Positions 1 to 7,000 of a DNA stretch of 7,270 bases are shown here, one piece after another. The DNA comes from an uncultured Porphyromonas sp. Its GTDB lineage: Bacteria; Bacteroidota; Bacteroidia; Bacteroidales; Porphyromonadaceae. The stretch is from the NCBI RefSeq assembly GCF_947254915.1, contig NZ_CAMYEZ010000110.1, positions 1 to 7,270 on the forward strand. Reading direction: 5' to 3'. The number at the start of each line of letters is the position of its first letter. Position 1 is the first letter of the stretch. Position numbers and translations under genes: made by a program. The notes below the pieces were generated by a model. The model saw only the letters and a program-made list of their open reading frames with translations. It was not told the DNA's origin and searched no databases.

Positions 1-18
1 ATATCTACGGATGAATTT

Positions 19-44
19 CCCGATTTCCTCCACCTCCCGATTTC
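19..44. repeat. Short direct repeat CCCGATTTC
   Basis: The nonamer CCCGATTTC occurs at 19-27 and again at 36-44, a period of 17 bases. It lies in the non-coding leader (1-163), upstream of the promoter. Nothing else there looks like a gene. It could be a binding site pair or the remnant of an intergenic repeat; two copies are too few to decide. Confidence 0.4.
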
Positions 45-70
45 TGTCGTAGAGACGTAGATGCACTCGT

Positions 71-96
71 CCGCCTTGTTCGCATAATTGAGGCGG
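71..96. repeat. Inverted repeat abutting the -33 element
   Basis: CCGCCT (71-76) and AGGCGG (91-96) are perfect 6-base complementary arms around a 14-base loop. The right arm is followed directly by TTTGTT. This could be the end of a terminator for a gene to the left, or an operator, since it touches the -33 TTTG of the predicted promoter. The T-run is short, so neither reading is firm. Confidence 0.4.
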
Positions 97-127
97 TTTG
101 TTAAGTGGGGGCAAAAGCTTATCTTTG
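97..127 (+). promoter_or_regulatory. Bacteroidota-type promoter of the three-gene operon
   Basis: TTTG at 97-100 and TATCTTTG at 120-127 match the Bacteroidota consensus (-33 TTTG, -7 TAnnTTTG) with a 19-base spacer. Transcription would start roughly at 132-137, giving an untranslated leader of about 35 bases before the ATG at 170. The leader is A/T-rich (141-170) and has no Shine-Dalgarno sequence, as is usual in this phylum. No similar element is apparent in the gaps between the genes, so this promoter probably serves all three. Confidence 0.7.
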
Positions 128-169
128 CCTACAGTTCAAAACTTTAAATACAAACCATAACTATTGTTT

Positions 170-1828
170 ATGAGACACTGCTACTTCCTTGCACTCATTG
201 GGGTGCTACTCTTACCTCTTTCCATCTCAGCTCAAACCATTGAGAATGGTGTGCTATCTCATTGTTCAAGTCTCTCTGGGCGATATGTCGTACCTGACGA
301 AGTGACCAAGATTGCCGATCACGCATTCTTCACAGCGAGTGTCACAGAGGTGGTGATCGGCAAGAATGTCCAAGAGATAGGTAACTCCGTCTTCCAAAAC
401 TGTATAAACCTTGAGCGTGTCACCTTTGCCACAGGCTCCAAGCTCCAGCGCATCGGTGATGACGTTTTCTCCGACTGTCCTAAGTTGACCACGATAGCAC
501 TCCCCGAGGGGCTCATGCGAATGGGTGTACGCACCTTTTGGCTCAACGAGTCGCTCAAGCAGATCACACTCCCCACAACCCTCGACACACTACCCAAGTA
601 CTGCTTCCAAAGCTGTACTGCACTGCGCAAGATGAGCCTGCCCGAGGGTATGAAGGTCATCTCCGAGAACGCATTCGCTGGCTGCGAGAACCTGATTGTG
701 GTGAAGCTCCCGAGCACCCTTGACTCCATCGCGACAAAAGCATTCTATAAGAACCTCGGACTGCTCACCCTAACCATCCCCGAGGGGGTGCGCTCAATCG
801 CTGACAGCGCTTTCATGCGCTGCGAAAACCTCGAGACCGTCACCCTGCCAGCCAGTCTAGAGCGTGTGGGCGCTAAGCTCTTCCGCCGCTGTCCCGAGCT
901 CACCGCTATCTCCGTCGCCTCTGGGAGCAAGCACCTCATCTCTCGTGATGGCATACTCTACTCAGCCGACCTGAAGACGCTCTATGAGGCTCCCGCCAAG
1001 TTCAAGAGCGAGGACTACAAGGTACCCGCAGAGACAGAGACCATTTACCACTACGCTTTCTACGAGTGCCCCGATGTCCAGGGGATCACCATACCACAGA
1101 CGATCAAGCGTATCGGCGTTGCCGCTCTTGTCAACAACGGGATGCGTCAGTTCACTTTCCCTGGCAATGATAAGTATTGGCTCGCAAATGGTTCGCTCTA
1201 CTACAAGGCGACCACAAAAGATGGCGAGCAGACAGTCTTTATGGCACACCCCTCAGGGGCTGAGGGCGATGCCATCGTCACCTACGGCACCAGCTACGTA
1301 TCTGACTACGCACTCGCAGGCTGTCACAAGATCAGCTCACTACGTCTACCCTCAACGCTCCTCGGTATGGGCGCTTTCGTACTCAGCGACTGCAAGGAGC
1401 TTAAGGACATTTATAGCTACGCCATTGAGCCGCCCGTCCTCACAGAGGAGTCTTTCATGGGTCTCAATCTTCCCTCCGTACGTCTACACGTTTATCCAGA
1501 GGCTATGCAAAAGTATATGAACGCTCCCTACTGGCAGCTCATCCTACATGGAGACGACCTCACTGGAGAGGAGCCAAGAGCTATCGCATCGCCTGAGCTA
1601 CAGATCACACAGCTCAGCTGGAGCTATCAGCACGATGGCACGCTACACCTTGAGAGCCTAAGCGCAATCACGATGGAGGTAGCGCTCTACAGCACGGATG
1701 GTGTACGCCTTGCCACGCTAGAGCTAGCACCTCACGCTACTGCACAGCTCACGCTACCCACAGCTGGCATCTACATACTCCGCAGCACATCTATTCACGG
1801 AACCCGCACTGAGCGCATCATACGATGA
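170..1828 (+). CDS. BspA-like leucine-rich repeat surface protein, T9SS cargo
   Basis: This 552-residue predicted surface or secreted protein consists mostly of LRR_5/BspA-type repeats. Residues 1-21 form a signal peptide (hydrophobic core about 5-17, cleavage expected at SISA|Q). Repeats of about 23 residues run from about 38 to 459, in the pattern I-x-x-x-AF-x-x-C-x-x-L-x-x-[IV]-x-LP-x-x-L, for example around 162-184 and 208-230. Two excursions interrupt the solenoid: 251-285 (the common BspA 'DGILYS..LKTLYEAP' form) and about 331-370. A cap segment (436-459) is followed by a beta-rich tail (475-552) with ALYSTDG and GIYIL motifs, typical of a type A T9SS sorting domain. The ATG at 170 is preferred over the in-frame TTG at 164 because it opens a normal signal peptide. 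The stop overlaps the next start. BspA-type proteins are known adhesins (fibronectin or fibrinogen binding, coaggregation), but the ligand here is unknown. No catalytic motif is seen. Confidence 0.9.
   Translation: MRHCYFLALIGVLLLPLSISAQTIENGVLSHCSSLSGRYVVPDEVTKIADHAFFTASVTEVVIGKNVQEIGNSVFQNCINLERVTFATGSKLQRIGDDVFSDCPKLTTIALPEGLMRMGVRTFWLNESLKQITLPTTLDTLPKYCFQSCTALRKMSLPEGMKVISENAFAGCENLIVVKLPSTLDSIATKAFYKNLGLLTLTIPEGVRSIADSAFMRCENLETVTLPASLERVGAKLFRRCPELTAISVASGSKHLISRDGILYSADLKTLYEAPAKFKSEDYKVPAETETIYHYAFYECPDVQGITIPQTIKRIGVAALVNNGMRQFTFPGNDKYWLANGSLYYKATTKDGEQTVFMAHPSGAEGDAIVTYGTSYVSDYALAGCHKISSLRLPSTLLGMGAFVLSDCKELKDIYSYAIEPPVLTEESFMGLNLPSVRLHVYPEAMQKYMNAPYWQLILHGDDLTGEEPRAIASPELQITQLSWSYQHDGTLHLESLSAITMEVALYSTDGVRLATLELAPHATAQLTLPTAGIYILRSTSIHGTRTERIIR
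281..1546 (+). repeat. BspA/LRR_5 repeat solenoid of gene 1
   Basis: This covers residues 38-459 of the first protein. About a dozen LRR_5 units are readable, most with an 'AF..C..L' core (AFFTA at 52, VFQNC at 74, VFSDC at 99, CFQSC at 145, AFAGC at 168, AFMRC at 214, LFRRC at 237, AFYEC at 296, ALAGC at 381). The alternating 'LP..L' turns place successive strands. The unit count is approximate because two longer loops break the register. Confidence 0.8.
1592..1825 (+). other. Predicted T9SS C-terminal sorting domain, gene 1 product
   Basis: Residues 475-552 form a stretch of short beta strands with ALYSTDG (505-511), a Leu-rich strand (512-529), GIYIL (533-537) and a basic ending RIIR. This order matches the type A sorting domain of T9SS cargo, which in known cases is removed after passage through the outer membrane as A-LPS is attached. 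Assignment is by pattern, not by profile search. Confidence 0.75.
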
Positions 1829-4017
1829 TTCAAGCAAAGCGTCTATACCATCTACTGCTACTCCTCTGCACAGCTAGCACTTTGCTAGCTCAGGAGGAGA
1901 GTAGTTCGGGCAGTCTAGTAATTAGTGAGACCTTTGACCTCTTTACCAAAGGGAGCGAAGAGACTCCTGACACAAAGGACTTGACCAGTAGTAGTACCGG
2001 CATGATTGCCGATGCGCTCACCCAGCAACCTGGTTGGAGTGGTGCTGGCATCTACTCGGCAGGAGGCAGTTGCTTGCTAGCTCCTTACTACGATGAGGTG
2101 GACGGGTCTCTAGATGGATACCTAAACACACCACGTACCAACCTCTACGGAGAGATCACAATCACCTTGAGGGCTAAGGCACACGCAGCTTCTCAAGGCA
2201 AACTACATATCAACGTGGCCCGCCTTACTCAAAACCTCGGAGGCTACACAGCCACGCTGTCAGATCAGTGGCAGACGATCACGACGACCCTACGAATAAC
2301 CCGTCCAGAGGCTGAGTACAATAGCTATATTCAGCTTTCTACCGAAGGGCTTGCCTCTATCCTCATTGATGACGTAAAGGTCTACCGCAAAGCTCTACTG
2401 TCGCCTCCCGAGAAGGTCTCCTATAGAGACTTTACGGCTACCTCTTTTACGGCTGAGTGGTCTCCGACGACCAGTGCTACAGGGTATCTAGTAGACGTTT
2501 ATACTAAAGAGAGCTCCCCGCAAGACACCGTCATGGAGCACCCAGCATCTGATCCGCTGACATGGACTCAAACTGGTGATTCGTGGATCACACCCGAGGG
2601 GGAGCGCATCATCAAAGACTTAACCTTGTATGGTCTGCCCGCAGCCTCTAGCGATAGTAAAGGAGCCATAGCCATATCGGCTCTTGCACAAGGAGAGTGG
2701 CGTGAATTAGGACAGATAACACTCGACAAGCTAGCTGGAGGCAAGTATCTATCGCTCCAGAAGCACCTGCCCTATCACACGACTAGGGTCAAGCTCTCTT
2801 TTGTCAAGGGGATCGGAGGCTTAACACTACGAGAGATTACGACGATTTATGAGGGACAAAAGGTCTATCACCTGCAAGGTCATCATACGACTGAGACGCA
2901 CCTAGCAGTCACTGGCATAGATCCTAACAAAGACTACTACTATACCGTCTCTAGCCAGCAGGGGCAGATCAGCTCGACACCTTCTCAAGAGGTGTGGGTG
3001 AGTGACTTACTGACACCGCAACTAACACGCCCAGCGTCAGAGGATATACACAAAGGGAGCTATACAGCTCGCTGGCAAGTCGTACCTAAAGCTGATGGCT
3101 ACCTCCTCTACAACTACTCAGTCACCACGGTAGCTCAGACTGGTTTGGCTACACTCCTACACGACACCTTCAGTCGCTATGAGACTCCAGCGACACCTGA
3201 TGCTCCTGAAGAAGTGCCTGACGATGCTCTAATACTAGACAACTACACAGACTTGCCCGGATGGCTAGGCAAGAGAGTTCGCCTAGCAGAGGGTATGCTC
3301 GGGTGCTGGGGCTGGGGTAGCTCTTTGCAGACTCCTACACTAGCTCTATCTCACAATGGAGGGAACTTCAGACTGTTCCTATCTGCATGGGCTAAAAAGG
3401 ATACAGACCTCATCATCGAATATGGAGAGGAGAGTGACCAGCGTGTCACCTTATCCTTTACCGATACAGGTCTGCAAAAGCATACTTTTGACCTAGCAGG
3501 CGGAAGCGACTCAACAGCGATACGCTTCTACACCTCGGCTGGAGAGATATTCTTCCTAGATGAGATCTCTATAGAGCAAGAGTTAAAGGCAGGAACAGAG
3601 TACCGCACCCTGCTACACAATATGCTACCTATCAAGTCAGGTCAGACGAACTACTACACACTGAAGGATCTGCCCCAAGACAAAGTCTACGAGTACGAAG
3701 TCATCGCTTACCGGCTAGTAGATGATATGCTACTGCTCTCTCCTCGCTCTAGTGCTATGAGGGTAGAGCTAGACACTAGCATTACTCCAACTATAGGAAA
3801 GAGTGATCCCTGCACGCTACAGTACTCCTATGGAGTTCAAGGCTTGACACTATCTACGCATCAGGGCGGGGCGCTATCCATCTATGCTCCTCAAGGGATG
3901 CTCTTACATCAGACTACGATACGTCCTCAAGAGGAGGTGACATACCCACTCGCTGCTGGGATCTATCTAGTTGTACACAACGGCTGCAACATCCCTCACA
4001 AACTGCTTATACCATAA
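1825..4017 (+). CDS. Secreted jelly-roll/fibronectin type III modular protein, T9SS cargo
   Basis: This is a 730-residue predicted surface protein whose exact family I do not recognise. Residues 1-22 form a signal peptide (cleavage LLA|Q). Module 1 (about 31-188) looks like a jelly-roll adhesin domain: it starts 'SETF', contains PGW at 69-71 and ends 'ILIDDVKVYR'. A fibronectin type III-like domain follows in two pieces (about 194-228 and 347-393), separated by a beta-rich insert (229-346) ending 'LTLREITTIYEG'. A second split fibronectin domain (about 397-436 and 586-650) encloses another jelly-roll (about 441-585) that resembles module 1 (HDTF start, PGW at 478-480, 'FFLDEISIEQ' end). The tail (about 655-730) carries ALSIYAPQG and GIYLVV and is probably a T9SS sorting domain. 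The ATG overlaps the previous stop (ATGA), suggesting translational coupling. Such modules usually bind proteins or glycans, or accompany surface proteases. No protease or glycosidase motif is visible, so an adhesive or structural role is inferred. Confidence 0.85.
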   Translation: MIQAKRLYHLLLLLCTASTLLAQEESSSGSLVISETFDLFTKGSEETPDTKDLTSSSTGMIADALTQQPGWSGAGIYSAGGSCLLAPYYDEVDGSLDGYLNTPRTNLYGEITITLRAKAHAASQGKLHINVARLTQNLGGYTATLSDQWQTITTTLRITRPEAEYNSYIQLSTEGLASILIDDVKVYRKALLSPPEKVSYRDFTATSFTAEWSPTTSATGYLVDVYTKESSPQDTVMEHPASDPLTWTQTGDSWITPEGERIIKDLTLYGLPAASSDSKGAIAISALAQGEWRELGQITLDKLAGGKYLSLQKHLPYHTTRVKLSFVKGIGGLTLREITTIYEGQKVYHLQGHHTTETHLAVTGIDPNKDYYYTVSSQQGQISSTPSQEVWVSDLLTPQLTRPASEDIHKGSYTARWQVVPKADGYLLYNYSVTTVAQTGLATLLHDTFSRYETPATPDAPEEVPDDALILDNYTDLPGWLGKRVRLAEGMLGCWGWGSSLQTPTLALSHNGGNFRLFLSAWAKKDTDLIIEYGEESDQRVTLSFTDTGLQKHTFDLAGGSDSTAIRFYTSAGEIFFLDEISIEQELKAGTEYRTLLHNMLPIKSGQTNYYTLKDLPQDKVYEYEVIAYRLVDDMLLLSPRSSAMRVELDTSITPTIGKSDPCTLQYSYGVQGLTLSTHQGGALSIYAPQGMLLHQTTIRPQEEVTYPLAAGIYLVVHNGCNIPHKLLIP
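1915..2388 (+). repeat. Jelly-roll-like module, copy 1 (gene 2)
   Basis: Residues 31-188. This copy shares with copy 2 an opening [ED]TF motif, an acidic and Thr-rich loop, PGW, a Gly-rich strand, an L-[NQ]-TP turn (100-103) and a closing hydrophobic strand with D-[DE]-[IV]. The similarity is at protein level and diverged, pointing to an old duplication. Confidence 0.6.
2404..3003 (+). other. Split fibronectin type III-like domain 1 with insert
   Basis: Residues 194-228 read as the first strands of a fibronectin type III fold (P-x-x-V, then 'SFTAEWSPTTSATGYLVDVY'). The expected later strands ('LAVTGIDPNKDYYYTVSS', then 'SQEVWV') appear only at 347-393. The 118 residues between are beta-rich and end in a strand like those closing the jelly-roll modules. 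Boundaries are by eye. Confidence 0.55.
3013..3774 (+). other. Split fibronectin type III-like domain 2 with jelly-roll insert
   Basis: Residues 397-436 give the first half ('SYTARWQVVPKADGYLLYNY'). Residues 586-650 give the second half ('YYTLKDLPQDKVYEYEVIAY', then 'SSAMRVEL'). The insert between them is the second jelly-roll copy. The layout repeats that of the first split domain, so the nested arrangement is probably a real domain plan and not a chance reading. Confidence 0.55.
3145..3579 (+). repeat. Jelly-roll-like module, copy 2 (gene 2)
   Basis: Residues 441-585. It starts 'LLHDTF', has PGW at 478-480, a Trp/Gly-rich stretch at 493-499 (GCWGWGS), an LQTP turn (501-504) aligning with LNTP of copy 1, and ends 'FFLDEISIEQ'. 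It sits inside the second fibronectin-like domain, whereas copy 1 stands alone after the signal peptide. Confidence 0.6.
3787..4014 (+). other. Predicted T9SS C-terminal sorting domain, gene 2 product
   Basis: Residues 655-730. The strands 'LTLSTHQGGALSIYAPQGM' and 'YPLAAGIYLVV' match the type A pattern of a pseudo-repeat followed by L-x-x-G-x-Y-x-[LV]. The ending KLLIP is less basic than in the gene 1 product. This is the weakest of the three tails but still fits by order and length. Confidence 0.65.
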
Positions 4018-4038
4018 CCAACAATCTCCCTATTTACT

Positions 4039-7000
4039 ATGAACCGACATAGAGTTATTTACACACTACTCGTATGGCTCTCCCTAATAGGAGCTATGAC
4101 GGGCACGCTGACAGCGCAGAGTAGCCAGACGATAGTCAATAACAAGGCTGGCTCGCTCAGTAGCAAGCTCTCTGACTTAGAGGGCGTAACGGACCTAACC
4201 GTCCAGGGCGTTATGGACGCGACCGACCTCGCAGCCATTGCCAAGGCTCTGCCCGATCTCTTACGACTAGATCTAGAGAAGGTCACATTCAAAGCGTACT
4301 TCGACCCCTATGATCCCTACAGTGGCTCATCGGCAGACTGCTTTCCCATAGGGCTAAACGGCAAGATGAAAAGCCTACAAGAGCTGATCCTCCCCTCTTC
4401 CATTACGAAGATCTCCAGCGCGACTCTTTTTGGGCTTAAAGCTCTGACGAAGCTCACCTGCCCCACAGCTGTGGTACCAACTGTCGAAGGCTATGGACAA
4501 GAGCTAACTAGTGACGAGATCTATGCTCAGTGTACACTTTACGTACAGGAGGAGCTTGTAGAAGCCTTCAAGCAGAGTGACTCTTGGAAAGCTTTCCATG
4601 CGATCCTACCGATACCGAAGCCCTTTGAGGCTGATCTATCAATGACAGTGGCTACGAGTGCTACCTTCTCCATCACAGTAGGAGCCCAGGATGATGCCGT
4701 CACGGCACACTACCCCGATGGCTTCCAGGAGACCAAGGTAGGAGCTGACGGAGCCCTGACCCTAGCCTTCTCTCATACGATAGACCAAAGCAAAGTAGCC
4801 GATGAGAAGCGCATACTCATCTCCGCTCCTAAGGCTATTCGCTTGACAACGCAAGGGACTGGACTAACCGCCTGCACATTCATGCGTGAGCTCCCTCTAC
4901 AAGAGCTGACGCTACGCTTCGAAAGCGAGCTGACAGCGCTAGACCTTTCGCAGCTATCTAGCCTGACCGCTGTCAATCTGAGCCGATGTGGCAAGCTAAC
5001 CTCACTAACGCTACCCTCGACAGCTCCACAGCTTAAGTCCTTACAGCTACCCAATACTGCTGTAAGCTCCTTGACACTCACCTCCTACCCCGCTCTTGAA
5101 GAGCTAGACTTAGCGAGCGTAGGGCTCTCTCAGGTGACGCTTACAGGACTGACGAAGCTCCGCACACTAGATCTCTCGGACAATAAGCTCACCAGCATAG
5201 ACCTCACAGGGCTGACCGCTATCTCTACGCTACGAGTAGGCAACAATCAGCTTACCGAGCTAACGCTATCCTCGACTTCCTTTGACGAGCTAAACGTAGA
5301 GCATAACCACCTCTCCTCTATAGACCTATCACGGGTCACAAAGATCGGAGCACTCTATTGCAATGACAACAACTTCACTCTAGACAAACTACCTGCAAAG
5401 GGGGCCGTCATATCTGCCTATAGATACGCTCCGCAGGCGAAGCACCAGTTACCCCAGACGATTGCCCAGGGCGAGGTGCTAGATCTCTCTGCGATAGCTT
5501 CCGTACAGGGTGTGCTAGCACAGCCTGCCACCTCTACGTTTAGCTGGTACGACAATGCGGGCAACCTCCTCACTGAGGGCACAGACTACGAGATAAAGGG
5601 CGCTGGGCAGTTTGCTTTCCTACGTCCTTTTGCCGACTCTGTCTACTGTCAGGTCAAGAGCAAAGCTTTCCCAAAGTTTACGGGCAAGAGTAGCTATAAG
5701 ACGACGAGCATCGCCATCACAGAGCCTGTTGTAACTGCAAACTTTACCTACTACACATCACAGGCTAAGCAAAACTTCTCCGTAAAGACGACTCCTAGCG
5801 GGACAGTCTCTGTACGAACAGCTGATGGCGTCACGCTCCAAGCAACAGGCGATGATGAGTACGGCATCGCACGCTTTGCTCATCTTATAGATACAGACAA
5901 GGTCTCTGACCCTAAGCATATGAAGATGGAGATCGTCTGTGACCAGATGTACTCCTTTGCAGCTCAGGCCACTGGCATCTCAGAGGTAGAGCTAACCGAC
6001 TGCCCACAGCTGAAGAGACTGACGCTCAAGTATCAGCAACTCTCTAGCATAGACCTCTCCAAGGCATCTAACCTAGAGGAACTTTACCTAGATGGGAATG
6101 AGAAGCTAGAGCAGGTCGGCCTCACAGGACTAAGTTCTCTACGCTGGCTCAACGTGAGCAACCTGCCCAAGCTCAAGACCCTCGACCTAGCACAAACTCC
6201 AGGTCTCACACACCTCTTGGCATACAATACTCAGTGTGCTAACCTGCCCGTGGAGATCTGTACTAACCTAGAGGTGCTAGACCTAACCAATACGGGATCG
6301 TCTCAGCTCAAGGTAGCAGACCTAACCCAGCTAAAGCGTCTACTCCTCACAAGCAATACTCTGAAGAAGATTGAAACCGCTAAGTTGACTGCTCTCACGG
6401 AGCTTCAAGTAGACAAGAATCAGCTCACCGAGCTAGTCCTCCACGCCCCGAACCTTGAGACACTCAACGTGACGAGTAATCAGCTCACTGCGCTAGACCT
6501 GTCTCAGGCTACAGGGATCACGACACTCTACTGTAGCGACAATAAGCTCTCCCTAGACAAGCTACCCACACTAGCTATCGATGGACCAGCATATGTCTAT
6601 GCGCCACAAGCTCCTATGAGCTGGAGCAAAGACTCCTACAGTACAGATGATGCGATAGATCTCTCGCACCTCACACAGCTACGAGGAGTGCTAGCTGGAC
6701 CTGCGACCTCGGTCTATGCCTGCTTTGATGCCAAGAGTAAAGCTCAGCTACAAGAGGGTACCGACTACAAGGTGCTCCGCGAAGGAGTCTTCCAGCTGCT
6801 GGCTCCACATATTGACGGGGTCTTCTTCACCATCACAACCCCAGCTTTCCCCGCCTTTACTGGTGACAAGGCGTATCAGACGGAGCCCATCGTGATTACT
6901 CAGGGTACAGGAGTCTGCTCTCCTATCGTCAGCGAGCATCCGCTAGAAATAGTATCAGGGAGCGAGGGTATCTCGCTGATTGCTCAAGAGGCGCTACCCT

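Noticed and set aside
164..169. TTG start two codons upstream for gene 1
   Set aside because: The ATG at 170 gives a standard signal peptide beginning M-R-H. The TTG adds only two residues and has no ribosome binding site advantage.
319..729. Open frame of 136 codons on the - strand
   Set aside because: It lies antisense to the LRR repeats of gene 1, with a Ser/Arg-rich composition, no recognisable domain and no promoter. It is explained by the regular codon pattern of the repeats.
984..1520. Open frame of 178 codons on the + strand, shifted against gene 1
   Set aside because: The translation is low-complexity (Ser, Arg, Thr, Pro), while the overlapping gene 1 frame has clear LRR_5 repeats throughout. 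There is no sign of a frameshift in gene 1.
4018..4038. A separate promoter for gene 3 in the gap after gene 2
   Set aside because: The 21-base gap contains no TAnnTTTG or -33 TTTG arrangement and no hairpin, so co-transcription is simpler.
4773..5081. Open frame on the - strand opposite the gene 3 LRR region
   Set aside because: It is antisense to a well-supported repeat array, Ser/Val/Leu-rich and without motif. The same applies to the - strand frames at 745-954, 962-1249, 4059-4292 and 6748-6939, and to the small + strand frame at 538-723.
4897..6567. DNA-level repeat array such as CRISPR or a mobile element
   Set aside because: The periodicity of about 63 bases is the codon trace of 21-residue LRRs. 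The units are diverged, there are no identical repeats with unique spacers, and no transposase or terminal repeats are present.
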